The notes: generated from the sequence alone by a model not told the origin. A DNA stretch of 64,000 nucleotides from Butyrivibrio sp. (GCA_023664865.1 JAMPEU010000001.1:43855-107854); one strand, 5' to 3'; shown: positions 1-9,335, counted from the stretch's first letter. A program made the numbers and translations.

Positions 1-1
1 T

Positions 2-1111
2 ATGTTTGCGGCTCCGCCGTCGCTTGACGGGAGCGGACTGGTCGCTTACGCCGCTATTACTTACATCGTATGGGGAGTTACCTATACCATGATGGATATT
101 CCCTACTGGTCGATGATTCCGGCGTTTACCGAAGGCGGCAAAGAGCGCGAGGGACTTTCTACTCTGGCGCGTTCCTGCGCGGGCGTCGGTTCGGCGATTG
201 TAACCATCGTCACGATGAAATGCGTGTATCTGTTGGGGCAGGAAGACGAGCGCGTCGGATTCATGCGTTTTGCCTTTATCATAGCTGTGATTTTCACGGT
301 ATTCATCATATGCACATGCCTGAATATCAAGGAGAAATCCACGGTAAATGTAGATTCGCCATCTGTTGGACAGATGTTTAAGGCGCTGATTCAGAACGAC
401 CAGGCGATGGCTGTGGTTATCACAATCGTACTTATCAACTGCGCCATTTATACCACTTCCAATCTCGTTATCTATTTCTTCAAATACGACTTTGGCGGAG
501 AAAAGTGGTACGACGCATATACATTGTTCAATACATTCGGCGGAGCAGTGCAGATTTTATCCATGATGCTCTTCTTCCCGCTGCTGCGCAAAGTTTTCAG
601 CGCAATTAAAGTATTTTATATAAGTTTCGCCATGGCGATTGTAGGATACGTGGCGTTGCTCATTCTCGCCTTTACTGATATGTCGAGTGTATATATGCTT
701 TTTATCCCCGGCTTTTTTATCTTCGCGGCAAACGGAATGCTGACCGTGTTAGTAACGGTTTTCCTTGCTAATACCGTCGATTACGGCGAACTTAAAAATA
801 ACAGAAGGGATGAGAGCGTAATCTTCTCCATGCAGACCTTTGTAGTCAAGCTGGCTTCGGGCGTGGCGGCATTAATCGCCTCCACATGCCTTACGCTGTT
901 TAACTTAAGCGACGACACAGAAGCTGTAGTTGAAACGGCGCAGACGGCGGTTTCTTCCGTAGTGGGGCTGCGCATGACTATGACTGTGATTCCGATTATC
1001 GGCTTGCTTGTGGCGGTATTTGTATTCCATAAGAAATTCATCTTGACGGAAGACAAGGTAGAAGAAATCGCGGCGCAGATTAAGGAAAAAAGAGTGAAAG
1101 AAAAAGCATGA
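2..1111 (+). CDS. Sugar:cation symporter, GPH/MelB family (5' end outside window)
   Basis: C-terminal 369 residues of a multi-spanning carrier of the glycoside-pentoside-hexuronide:cation family (MelB-like), which imports oligosaccharides or glycosides with Na+ or H+. The segment YTMMDIPYWSMIPAF near residues 28-42 is typical of this family, and about eight hydrophobic helices follow. Family members are about 450-500 residues, so roughly 100 N-terminal residues lie upstream of the window; the ATG at base 2 is probably internal. It ends 86 bases before an alpha-galactosidase on the same strand, so an alpha-galactoside such as melibiose or raffinose is a reasonable substrate by context. The substrate is inferred, not seen. 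Confidence 0.85.
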   Translation: MFAAPPSLDGSGLVAYAAITYIVWGVTYTMMDIPYWSMIPAFTEGGKEREGLSTLARSCAGVGSAIVTIVTMKCVYLLGQEDERVGFMRFAFIIAVIFTVFIICTCLNIKEKSTVNVDSPSVGQMFKALIQNDQAMAVVITIVLINCAIYTTSNLVIYFFKYDFGGEKWYDAYTLFNTFGGAVQILSMMLFFPLLRKVFSAIKVFYISFAMAIVGYVALLILAFTDMSSVYMLFIPGFFIFAANGMLTVLVTVFLANTVDYGELKNNRRDESVIFSMQTFVVKLASGVAALIASTCLTLFNLSDDTEAVVETAQTAVSSVVGLRMTMTVIPIIGLLVAVFVFHKKFILTEDKVEEIAAQIKEKRVKEKA

Positions 1112-1113
1112 AA

Positions 1114-1187
1114 GAAATGACATAAAAGAAATAACATAAATGAAAGAAATAACATAAAAGAAATAGCATAAAAGAAACAGAGTGAAA
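1114..1187 (+). repeat. Degenerate 14-bp tandem repeat between symporter and alpha-galactosidase
   Basis: About five copies of a 14-base unit close to GAAATRRCATAAAA fill nearly the whole spacer; one copy carries an extra TGAA and the last copy is diverged. The array ends directly at the AAGGAAGG ribosome binding site of the next gene. Copy-number change here would alter the leader of the alpha-galactosidase without touching coding sequence. Confidence 0.75.
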
Positions 1188-1197
1188 AGGAAGGCTT

Positions 1198-3600
1198 ATG
1201 ATTAGAGAAAATAACCGCTGCTTTATATTGGAAACAAAAAATACGACCTACTGCTTTCATGTACTTGAAACAGGACACTTAGAGCATCTTTATTATGGGA
1301 AAAAGATTAGGCTTGCGTCGGAGAAAAATGTGGAGGCTTTGGTTGAAAAACACGCTTTTATGCCGGGCAATACCAATGCCTATAACGAGTCCTGCACGAC
1401 GTTTTCATTAGAAGATATCAGGCTGGAAATGTCGTCCTATGGCAAAGGTGATATCAGGGAGCCGTTTATTGAAGTCGTGCATAGTGACGGCAGCTATACC
1501 TCGGATTTTATTTTTGATAAGGCTGAGATTAATAAAGGAAAGGGCGAATACGCCACGCTGCCGGGTTCTTATGATGAGAGCGGGGAAGTGGGGCATCTGT
1601 GCATAACTTTAAAAGACAGCCGGTATGGTCTTGCTTTGGAACTGCACTACTATGTGTATGAAGACTGCGATGTTATTACCCGCAGCGCGAAGCTTATCAA
1701 CGAAAGTGCGGATGCTGTGAAGCTGCTTAGAATAATGAGTATGCAGATAGATTTTGATACACAGGATTTTGTCTTGACGACGTTTAACGGCGCATGGGCA
1801 AGGGAAATGAAAAGGACGGATACAAGAATGTCCTCAGGTAAGCATGTGAACGCTTCATATACGGGAACGTCGTCAAACCGCGCCAATCCGTTTGTCATGC
1901 TTAGCAAAGCAAAAACCACGGAAGATTTCGGAGACTGCTACGGCTTCAACCTGATTTACAGCGGCAATCATTATGAGGCGGTAGAAGTAAACGGCTATGG
2001 AAAGACCAGAATCGTAAGCGGAATTAACCCGCAGTCTTTTACATTTATTATAGAAGCGGGGGAAAGCTTTGAAGCGCCGGAGGCGGTTATGAGCTATTCC
2101 CACGAAGGTTATAACGGCATGAGCGGACATATGCACAAATTCGTAAGGGAGCATATAGTACGCGGCGAGTGGAAAAACAAATTAAGGCCTGTCCTGCTCA
2201 ACAGTTGGGAAGCAGCGTATTTTAATATTAACGAGAGAAAACTTTTAAATCTTGCCAAAGCGGGTAAAGACGTAGGCATTGAACTTTTCGTAATGGACGA
2301 CGGCTGGTTTGGGACAAGGGACGACGATACACAGTCGCTTGGCGATTGGGAAGTAAATCGTTCTAAACTGCCTGATGGTTTGGACGGACTTGTGAAAAAA
2401 ATCAAAGCGTTAGGTTTGGATTTTGGAATCTGGGTTGAGCCTGAGATGGTGAATGTCAAGAGCAGACTTTATGAAAATCATCCTGACTGGGTACTGCAGA
2501 TTCCTGACAAACCACATTCGGAAGGAAGAAATCAGAGGATTTTGGACTTGACGAGAAAAGAAGTACAGGATTATATCATAGAAGAAATGAGCCGCGTATT
2601 TTCTTCGGCGGATATTTCTTATGTCAAGTGGGATATGAACCGTACTTTCAGCGATTATTTTTCCGCTAACCTTCCAGCAGAGCGGCAGACGGAAGTAGCG
2701 CATCGCTATGTTATGGGATTGTACCGTTGTATGAAGGAATTGACTAAGCGTTTTCCGAATATTTTGTTTGAAGGCTGCGCGGCGGGCGGCAACCGTTTCG
2801 ACTTAGGCATATTATGTTATTTTCCGCAGATATGGGCGAGCGACGATACCGACGCGCTCTGCCGCACGGAGATACAGACGGGATACAGCTACGGATATCC
2901 CATGTCCGTCGTCAGCGCGCATGTCTCCGCTGCGCCGAACCACCAGACGCTGCGCGTAACTCCCTTAGAAACGCGTTTTAATGTTGCGGCTTTTGGCATA
3001 TGCGGATATGAATGTAATTTCTGCGATATGAAGAAAGAAGAACTGGAAACGGTTAAAGCGCAGATTGCATTGTATAAGGAATGGCGTGAAACGCTGCAGA
3101 CAGGAGATTTCTACCGGGGAAGGACTTTTACGGGGGCTGCGGATGAAAACGGCAGCGTGTTAAGCGCATCAGATGGCAACGTGACCGAGTGGACCTGCGT
3201 ATCAAAGGATAAGCAAAAAGCCGTGGGCTTTCTTTTCCAGAAACTTGTCACGCCGAATACGCAGTTTGGGTATTATAAGGCAAAGGGGCTTGCGCCGGAT
3301 TTAGAGTACCATTTCTATAACCGCGGGTTAAAATATAACGTGAAAGAATTTGGAGATTTGGTAAATACAGTTTCCCCTATCCATATTAAACAGGATTCGT
3401 TGGTGCATAATGTGGTGGCAAAGTTTGTCAAAATGGACGGTGAAACGGAAGACTGCTGTGTATACGGAGATGCGCTGATGTATGGCGGGGTTAAGCTAAG
3501 GCAGTCCTTCGGGGGCACCGGCTATAGTGGTGAAGTGCGGCACTTCCCCGATTTTGCCTCAAGATTGTATTTTATGGAAGCTGCCTTGCAGACGGATTAA
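1198..3600 (+). CDS. Alpha-galactosidase, GH36
   Basis: 800-residue retaining alpha-galactosidase that removes terminal alpha-1,6-galactose from melibiose, raffinose and related sugars. An N-terminal beta-rich domain is followed by a TIM barrel with FVMDDGWFG, then KWDMNR carrying the nucleophile D479, then ASDDTDA carrying the acid/base D549, and a C-terminal beta domain. Spacing and numbering match the GH36 group of Geobacillus AgaA. No signal peptide is visible, so it acts in the cytoplasm on sugar imported by the upstream symporter. The start at 1198 has AAGGAAGG just before it. Its stop overlaps the end of the convergent hslO gene by four bases. Confidence 0.95.
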   Translation: MIRENNRCFILETKNTTYCFHVLETGHLEHLYYGKKIRLASEKNVEALVEKHAFMPGNTNAYNESCTTFSLEDIRLEMSSYGKGDIREPFIEVVHSDGSYTSDFIFDKAEINKGKGEYATLPGSYDESGEVGHLCITLKDSRYGLALELHYYVYEDCDVITRSAKLINESADAVKLLRIMSMQIDFDTQDFVLTTFNGAWAREMKRTDTRMSSGKHVNASYTGTSSNRANPFVMLSKAKTTEDFGDCYGFNLIYSGNHYEAVEVNGYGKTRIVSGINPQSFTFIIEAGESFEAPEAVMSYSHEGYNGMSGHMHKFVREHIVRGEWKNKLRPVLLNSWEAAYFNINERKLLNLAKAGKDVGIELFVMDDGWFGTRDDDTQSLGDWEVNRSKLPDGLDGLVKKIKALGLDFGIWVEPEMVNVKSRLYENHPDWVLQIPDKPHSEGRNQRILDLTRKEVQDYIIEEMSRVFSSADISYVKWDMNRTFSDYFSANLPAERQTEVAHRYVMGLYRCMKELTKRFPNILFEGCAAGGNRFDLGILCYFPQIWASDDTDALCRTEIQTGYSYGYPMSVVSAHVSAAPNHQTLRVTPLETRFNVAAFGICGYECNFCDMKKEELETVKAQIALYKEWRETLQTGDFYRGRTFTGAADENGSVLSASDGNVTEWTCVSKDKQKAVGFLFQKLVTPNTQFGYYKAKGLAPDLEYHFYNRGLKYNVKEFGDLVNTVSPIHIKQDSLVHNVVAKFVKMDGETEDCCVYGDALMYGGVKLRQSFGGTGYSGEVRHFPDFASRLYFMEAALQTD

Positions 3601-4475
3601 CGTGCGGAAGATAATAATCCCTTCAGCTCGTCTATGCTGAACACATAATGTTTATTGCAAAACTGACAGTTTATTTCAGTTTCATGCCCATCGGCTATCA
3701 TATCTTCGAGTTCTGCTCTGCCAAGGCTGATCAGAACCCGTTCGATTCTTTCCCTGCTGCAGCTGCAGGAAAAGCCTGTGGGCAGCCTGTCAGTTATTTT
3801 ACATTCAAGCCCCTCTAAAATTTGTTCTAACATTTGCTCCGGGCTATTCCCTGAATCAAGCATGGCTGTGACGGAAGTAAGTCTGCTCAAGTTTTGCTCA
3901 AGGCGGCTGATTACCGCTTCATCTGCAAAAGGCATCAACTGAATGATAAATCCGCCGGACTGCTTTACTGTATTGTCTTTTGACATAAGGACTCCCAGAC
4001 CTACGGAAGACGGAACCTGTTCGGAGGTCGCAAAATAATATGTCAGGTCTTCCGCAATTTCACTCGTCTGCAGCATGGTCTGTCCAACATAGGGCTCTTT
4101 TAAGCCCATATCCTTAATAACCCGTAAAACTCCGTTCCCTACCGCTCCGGCAACATCAAGTTTGCCGATGGAATTGGCGCTCAGCAGGACATCGGGGACA
4201 TTGGCATATCCCTTGACATTGCCTTGAGAATCCGCCGTTACAATAATTTCCTGTACGGGACCGTCGCCTTTGATTTGAAGGGTGAGCAGGTCGTTATCGC
4301 CCTTAAGCATCGTACCCATCATGGCGCCCGCGCTTAGAAGACGCCCCAGCGCAGCCGTGATTACAGGGCTTGTATTATGAGCCTGCCTTGCCGTTTCAAC
4401 CGTATCTTTAGTAGTGCATGCGAAAGCGCGAATCTGTGCGCCTGCCGCAGTAGCGCGTACAATGTAATCTGACAT
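3597..4475 (-). CDS. hslO: Redox-regulated chaperone Hsp33
   Basis: 292-residue Hsp33, a cytoplasmic holdase activated by oxidative unfolding. The N-terminal substrate-binding fold (DYIVRATAAGAQIRAFA at the start) is complete, and the C-terminal redox switch has the four zinc ligands C237-x-C239 and C270-x2-C273. The length is normal for the family. The start at 4475 has a GGGAG-type binding site upstream. It is convergent with the alpha-galactosidase and appears to be a single-gene unit. Confidence 0.96.
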   Translation of the reverse strand: MSDYIVRATAAGAQIRAFACTTKDTVETARQAHNTSPVITAALGRLLSAGAMMGTMLKGDNDLLTLQIKGDGPVQEIIVTADSQGNVKGYANVPDVLLSANSIGKLDVAGAVGNGVLRVIKDMGLKEPYVGQTMLQTSEIAEDLTYYFATSEQVPSSVGLGVLMSKDNTVKQSGGFIIQLMPFADEAVISRLEQNLSRLTSVTAMLDSGNSPEQMLEQILEGLECKITDRLPTGFSCSCSRERIERVLISLGRAELEDMIADGHETEINCQFCNKHYVFSIDELKGLLSSAR

Positions 4476-4536
4476 GTTAATAATTTGCTCCCTTCGTGAT
4501 TATATATCTGTCCTTCCAAAAACAGAATATGTTTTA

Positions 4537-5043
4537 TTATCGTTTTTTCATCAGTCGATGTTTGAATGCCCTAATTTTTGCACCATAACGGCTTGAACAC
4601 AATATACCTGCTAAAAGCATTCCGACTGCAACTCCTTCTGCAATATCCAATCCTATCATAACTGTTGAATTATTATAAAGGCTCGTGTCTTTAATAATGG
4701 TATAAGCTAATATCAAAAGTAATGCTATTCCATTACATATGCGTACACGTTTATTGTATCGTTCTGCTTCTGTATTTGTATAATCTACTGCCTGCAATAC
4801 AACTTCTTTCATTTCTTTATCCATATTCTCACTTTTCCTTTCTCCATTCAAAATTTCCCGTATATCAACTTCGTAATAATCGGATATTTCAATTAAAATA
4901 TCCAAATCCGGCATATTGTTGCCATTCTCCCAACGGGATATAGTTCTGTTTGATACATTAAATTTTTCTGCAAGTTGTTCTTGTGTAAGTCCTTTTTGCT
5001 TACGGAGTTCTTTTAAAAATCTTCCGATTTTTTCTTGATCCAT
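4537..5043 (-). CDS. XRE-family regulator with membrane tail
   Basis: 168 residues: a helix-turn-helix of the Cro/C1 (XRE) type at about residues 5-60 (LTQEQLAEKFNVSNRTISRW is typical), then a short linker and two hydrophobic segments near residues 105-120 and 133-148. Such HTH-plus-membrane proteins are common in Clostridia and their signals are mostly unknown. The start at 5043 has an AAAGGAGG site eight bases before it. It is divergent from the lipoprotein gene across about 290 bases. Confidence 0.85.
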   Translation of the reverse strand: MDQEKIGRFLKELRKQKGLTQEQLAEKFNVSNRTISRWENGNNMPDLDILIEISDYYEVDIREILNGERKSENMDKEMKEVVLQAVDYTNTEAERYNKRVRICNGIALLLILAYTIIKDTSLYNNSTVMIGLDIAEGVAVGMLLAGILCSSRYGAKIRAFKHRLMKKR

Positions 5044-5334
5044 TGTTTGCCTCCTTTCAGAAAAATCCTATCAAAAATATCTGGTGAAGAACACGACACA
5101 AAGCGAGAAATATCGTATTTTACTACCTGACAAGGTGTGCCTTATCAAATTCCTATTTATTGAATTATTCAACGTTATTATCATAGCACAAATGCACCTA
5201 CTATTCTATTAAATTCTGCTTCATTTCCCTATGCTAATTTCCCAGTGTTTTATTCTTCTCATTCATGCTATAATAAACTCAGCCTCAGCGGACTTAACTG
5301 CAAAAATTATTTTATTGAAATGAGGAGAATACTT

Positions 5335-5871
5335 ATGAGCAAAAAGATATCAGCTATTCTAATATGTATTATTATGGTTTTGGAAATAACAGGGTGCGGC
5401 GCTTCTGAAAAAAGAACCGTAAACCCTGTTTATGCGGACGCCCAAGACACAATTGCGTTTTTGCTTGATGCAATAGACAGAAAAGACGCTGATGCAATTA
5501 AAGACATGTTTTCTCCTTATGCAGTAAGTAAAATCGATAATTTTGAAGAAAAAGTAGACCGTTTAATAGAGGAATTTCCGGGCTGGAATGAGGATTATGA
5601 GTTAAGCGATACATTTGAACGCTGGTCAAATCATGGAAAAATAACAAATATCCTGACGCCGTCTTATGACTTTACCGTGGACGACAAAACATACTGTCTG
5701 CGCATTATTTATTATAAAAAATCCGACGAAGATGAGTCGAAACTTGGTTGGTACTCACTACAATTATTCGACTTTCCAGCCACCGGCTATTCTGACGGTT
5801 TCTATATGCATGGAGTAAATCAGGAGCCTGATATCATGCTCTGGGATTATTTAAAGGATGAAACTGACTAA
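5335..5871 (+). CDS. Putative lipoprotein, DUF5104-like
   Basis: 178 residues from ATG 5335, chosen because GAGGAG sits seven bases ahead; the open frame extends further upstream without a binding site. The N terminus is a lipoprotein signal with a lipobox ending ITGC. The mature part has a repeated acidic helical pattern (DTIAFLLDAIDRKDADAIKDMF) that resembles the DUF5104 family of Clostridia, whose role is unknown. Downstream by 33 bases is an M15 peptidase, so a cell-envelope setting is likely. The family assignment is from memory and is moderate. Confidence 0.7.
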   Translation: MSKKISAILICIIMVLEITGCGASEKRTVNPVYADAQDTIAFLLDAIDRKDADAIKDMFSPYAVSKIDNFEEKVDRLIEEFPGWNEDYELSDTFERWSNHGKITNILTPSYDFTVDDKTYCLRIIYYKKSDEDESKLGWYSLQLFDFPATGYSDGFYMHGVNQEPDIMLWDYLKDETD

Positions 5872-5904
5872 TTAAAATAATTTAATTATAAAGGCATGTG
5901 TCAT

Positions 5905-6852
5905 ATGAAAAAGAAAAAACTTATAAAACAGTTAGCAAAAACAATATTTTTTCTAACAGCGCTTACGATTGTCTGCGGTTTTCTGGTGCGTACCCTGACA
6001 GATTCGGAAACGCTTTCGGACTATGCCGCGAACAATCCTGAACAGGCATACGGACATACAGAAGATTCGCCTACAAACACAGAGAACGACGTTGAAACAG
6101 GCGGCGGTAACGATTCTGCATATAGCGACCTGCTGCCCGAAGAAATTCAGGATTTGAATATTGGGCAGAATCCGACGAATGAGCAAAATTCTGACAATGG
6201 ACAAGGCTCGGACAACGACGTTGTTCCCGCCGACCGCGTCACTTATCAGGACGGCTTTTACTATGAGCCGCTCTCCGATGCAGTCAAAACCAAAATCACG
6301 GGCATTTCTTATCCCAACAGCGAAACTAATGACGCCGATATTTCTTATGACGACTTGCGTTATCTGTCCGTACTGCACTATGATTTTAATGGAGCCGTGC
6401 AGACGGGCGAACTTATCTGCAATAAAGAAATCGTCGAAGATTTAGTGGAAATCTTCTATGCGCTATACCTTGAAGAATACCAAATTGAAAAAATAAGGCT
6501 TATCGACGAATATCAGGGCGACGATGATGCCTCCATGCAGGACAATAATACGTCCTGTTTCAACTATAGGACAGTTCCAGGCTCTTCTTCTTTGTCTAGC
6601 CACGCCTACGGCTGCGCTATTGATATCAACCCATTTTATAATCCGTATGTCACGACAAACGAAACAGACGGAACTACAAACGTCTATCCATCAAACAGCG
6701 AGATTTACGCCGACCGCTCCGCGCCTTTTGAACATAAGATTGATAAAGACGACCTTTGCTATAAGCTTTTCATAGAGCATGGTTTTGAATGGGGCGGTAT
6801 CTGGAACAGCCAAAAGGATTATCAGCATTTTGAAAAAGATATATTGAGGTAA
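5905..6852 (+). CDS. Membrane-anchored M15 family peptidase (VanY/CwlK-like)
   Basis: About 315 residues. A lysine-rich start and a transmembrane segment near residues 13-30 are followed by a low-complexity Asn/Gly/Asp linker to about residue 110, then a LAS-type metallopeptidase. Zinc ligands visible are H233 and D240 in SSHAYGCAIDINP and H308 in DYQHFEK. M15 enzymes of this type are D,D-carboxypeptidases or L-Ala-D-Glu endopeptidases; the sequence does not settle which. ATG 5905 is preferred over ATG 5896 because AAAGG is better spaced. Anchoring puts the active domain outside the cell membrane, on peptidoglycan. Confidence 0.85.
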   Translation: MKKKKLIKQLAKTIFFLTALTIVCGFLVRTLTDSETLSDYAANNPEQAYGHTEDSPTNTENDVETGGGNDSAYSDLLPEEIQDLNIGQNPTNEQNSDNGQGSDNDVVPADRVTYQDGFYYEPLSDAVKTKITGISYPNSETNDADISYDDLRYLSVLHYDFNGAVQTGELICNKEIVEDLVEIFYALYLEEYQIEKIRLIDEYQGDDDASMQDNNTSCFNYRTVPGSSSLSSHAYGCAIDINPFYNPYVTTNETDGTTNVYPSNSEIYADRSAPFEHKIDKDDLCYKLFIEHGFEWGGIWNSQKDYQHFEKDILR

Positions 6853-6857
6853 AGCTT

Positions 6858-7628
6858 ATGGAAGAAATACAGAAATTTTATCATGAAGATTGCAGCGAAA
6901 GCCAGCGTCTGAATTGTCAGTCGGGACAAATTGAGTATATAACCACTATGAAATATTTGAAAAAATATTGCCAAAAAGGCATGTCGGTTCTTGATGCCTG
7001 TGCAGGCGGCGGCATTTATTCGTTTCCGCTTGCTGATTTAGGGTGCAACGTGACGGCAGGCGATTTGATTGACATAAATGTGGCGTATATAAAATCAGAG
7101 AATGAAAAAAATCATAAGTTAAAAGAAATTTATCAGGGAAATGTTTTAGATTTAACAAGATTTAAAGACAATAGTTTCGATGTAGTATTAAATCTAGGCT
7201 CTTACTATCATTTATGTGAAGAGTCAGACAGGGAAAAATCGCTGTCTGAAACATTACGGGTGTTAAAAGCTGATGGAATTTATATGATTGCATATGTCAA
7301 TCGCTGCGCAAATTATATGGCGCATTTTGAAGAGTTAAAAGACAATCTTTCTTTTCTGGCAGACTATATGCAAACCGGACATATACCGGATAGTACGTTA
7401 TTTTATTCATCGACTCCTGAGATGATAGAGGAAGATTTAGAAAAACATAATTTAAAATTACTTCACCATATTGCAACCGACGGACCTATGTTTATATATA
7501 GGGATATAGTCGAACAAATGAATAAAAAGGACTTTGATACATTTATGGATATTCACTTGAAATTATGTGATAAAAAAAGTAATATAGGATATAGCGAACA
7601 TGGATTAGTTATTGCACGAAAAGAGTAA
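6858..7628 (+). CDS. Class I SAM-dependent methyltransferase
   Basis: 256 residues with a Rossmann methyltransferase fold: motif I LDACAGGGIYSFPLADLG near residues 45-62, an acidic residue closing motif II (AGDLIDIN), and NLGSYYHL as motif IV. No DNA-methyltransferase NPPY-type motif is present, so a small molecule or protein target is more likely than DNA. It starts five bases after the peptidase stop but its AT-rich composition resembles the restriction genes that follow, so it may mark the left edge of the accessory island. The substrate is unknown. Confidence 0.8.
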   Translation: MEEIQKFYHEDCSESQRLNCQSGQIEYITTMKYLKKYCQKGMSVLDACAGGGIYSFPLADLGCNVTAGDLIDINVAYIKSENEKNHKLKEIYQGNVLDLTRFKDNSFDVVLNLGSYYHLCEESDREKSLSETLRVLKADGIYMIAYVNRCANYMAHFEELKDNLSFLADYMQTGHIPDSTLFYSSTPEMIEEDLEKHNLKLLHHIATDGPMFIYRDIVEQMNKKDFDTFMDIHLKLCDKKSNIGYSEHGLVIARKE

Positions 7629-7652
7629 ATCGGAATTTGTGTAGGTAGAAAT

Positions 7653-8408
7653 ATGTTATGTTCAAACAAGAAGGAGGAATGTTTTATAGAATTACAACCT
7701 AATAGCTTTAGTCCAGAGCAGACAACTGTTTGGTCTTTTCCAGACAGAGGAAAATGGGCGACCCACTCAGGGCGATATCGAGGGAATTGGTCACCGTACA
7801 TTCCAAGAAACTTGATTCTTCGTTATTCTAAACCAGGAGACTGGATTCTAGATCAATTCGTAGGTAGTGGAACAACTTTGGTTGAAGCCAAACTACTAAA
7901 CCGAAATGCGATTGGTATTGATATCAATCCGCGCTCTGTTTCTTTATCAGAAGCAAATCTCAATTTTGAGTGTGATACACAATCTCATATTTTTTTAAAA
8001 AATGGAAATGCAAATGACTTATCGTTTATAAAAAATGAAAAGATTGATTTCATTTGTACACATCCGCCCTACGCAGATATTATAAAATATAGCAACAGGA
8101 TAGAAGGAGATATATCATTGCTTAACACTACAATGTTTTTTGAAGAAATAAGCAAAGTTGCTGTAGAAGCATATAGGGTGTTGAAAAAATGCAAATGTTG
8201 TGCGGTTATGATGGGCGATAAGAGATATCGAGGAAATGTTGTACCATTAGGATTTCAGTTAATGCAGACATTTATCGATGTAGGGTTTAAAACAAAAGAG
8301 ATAATTATTAAAGAACAACATAATTGTAAATCAACAAACAAATGGATAAATGTAGAAAGAAATTTTTTGATGCTTGCACATGAATATATTTTTGTATTTT
8401 ATAAGTAA
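7653..8408 (+). CDS. DNA methyltransferase (N4/N6 amino type), third enzyme of the island
   Basis: 251 residues with permuted amino-methyltransferase motifs: WATHSGRYRGNWSPYIPR early, then motif I DQFVGSGTTLVEA, then motif IV THPPYADIIKY. The target could be N6-adenine or N4-cytosine; specificity cannot be read. The start is uncertain. ATG 7653 has only a weak site upstream, whereas an excellent AAGGAGGA lies inside the frame at 7671-7678 and leads to an out-of-frame ATG at 7679 with seven sense codons. It lies about 90 bases ahead of the DpnII-type genes, which have their own promoter, so it is a neighbour rather than a proven member of that system. Confidence 0.85.
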   Translation: MLCSNKKEECFIELQPNSFSPEQTTVWSFPDRGKWATHSGRYRGNWSPYIPRNLILRYSKPGDWILDQFVGSGTTLVEAKLLNRNAIGIDINPRSVSLSEANLNFECDTQSHIFLKNGNANDLSFIKNEKIDFICTHPPYADIIKYSNRIEGDISLLNTTMFFEEISKVAVEAYRVLKKCKCCAVMMGDKRYRGNVVPLGFQLMQTFIDVGFKTKEIIIKEQHNCKSTNKWINVERNFLMLAHEYIFVFYK

Positions 8409-8439
8409 CAAGAGATTTCACATTAAGTGAAAGTTTTCA

Positions 8440-8467
8440 TTGAAAAAACCCCTTTTTTTCGTATAAT
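8440..8467 (+). promoter_or_regulatory. Sigma-A promoter of the DpnII-type operon
   Basis: TTGAAA at 8440-8445 and TATAAT at 8462-8467, 16 bases apart, 35 bases before the first methyltransferase start. A small hairpin TTTCAC/GTGAAA lies just upstream at 8416-8432. Confidence 0.7.
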
Positions 8468-8501
8468 AATAATGGAATGTTATTGAAAGAAGGAATAGAA
8501 A

Positions 8502-9335
8502 ATGCTCGTTGATAATATTGCGCCTTTTGTAAAATGGGCAGGTGGAAAAAGACAGTTATTGGATAGAATATCAGAGAGAATGCCGAAATCGTTTAATAAT
8601 TATTTTGAGCCATTTATAGGCGGTGGAGCTGTTTTGTTTGAGTTACAGCCGCAGAAGGCAGTGATTAATGATATTAATTCTGCACTGATAAATGCATATA
8701 AGATTATCTGTGATAAGCCACAAGATTTTATAAGAGAAATAAAAAAACTTGATTCTGAGATGTGGGAAGATGGAAAAAAGTATTATTATTCTCTCAGGGA
8801 TCATTATAATGACAAATTAATGAAGGAAGAGTTTGATGTTGAATTAGCTGCTTTGTTTGTTTTTATAAATAAGCATTGCTTTAATGGATTATATAGGGTA
8901 AATGGTAAAGGCGTATTTAATGTTCCATATAACAATAGTAGAGGAGAAACTGTAAATGATACATCAATACTTGAAACTTCTGAATATTTGAAGAATGTGG
9001 AGATTTTAACCGGAGATTTTGAAGAGGCTTGTAGAGGGGCAAAAAAAGGAGATTTTATTTTTTTCGACAGTCCTTATGCTCCATTAAATCCTACATCATT
9101 CGAATCGTATACGAAAGAGGGATTTGATGTAGAAAGCCATAAACGACTTGCTTGTTTATTTGATGAATTAACAAAACGAGGATGTTTTTGCATGCTCACA
9201 AATCATAATACGGAATTTATTAATGAACTGTATGGAAATAAAGGCTATAAAATAGATGTGGTAAGTGTGAAAAGATCGATAAATTCAGATGCTTCAAAGA
9301 GAACGGGGGAAGAGGTCATAATTTATAACTATTAG
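8502..9335 (+). CDS. dpnM: GATC adenine methyltransferase, DpnM/Dam type
   Basis: 277-residue alpha-class N6-adenine methyltransferase. It has KWAGGK at residues 11-16, the SAM motif EPFIGGGAVLF around 36-46, and the catalytic loop at 189-192. Followed by DpnA- and DpnII-like genes it should protect GATC sites. The oddity is the catalytic loop, which reads D-S-P-Y rather than the usual D-P-P-Y, though APL and ESYTKEGF after it are normal for the family. The start at 8502 has AAGGA upstream. Its stop codon TAG is part of the next gene's ribosome binding site. Confidence 0.93.
   Translation: MLVDNIAPFVKWAGGKRQLLDRISERMPKSFNNYFEPFIGGGAVLFELQPQKAVINDINSALINAYKIICDKPQDFIREIKKLDSEMWEDGKKYYYSLRDHYNDKLMKEEFDVELAALFVFINKHCFNGLYRVNGKGVFNVPYNNSRGETVNDTSILETSEYLKNVEILTGDFEEACRGAKKGDFIFFDSPYAPLNPTSFESYTKEGFDVESHKRLACLFDELTKRGCFCMLTNHNTEFINELYGNKGYKIDVVSVKRSINSDASKRTGEEVIIYNY

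Noticed and set aside
1114-1187. CRISPR-like array
   Set aside because: The units are contiguous with no unique spacers, are A-rich and have no cas genes nearby.
5953-6378. Minus-strand frame of 141 codons
   Set aside because: It lies wholly within the M15 peptidase gene and has no binding site or recognisable product.
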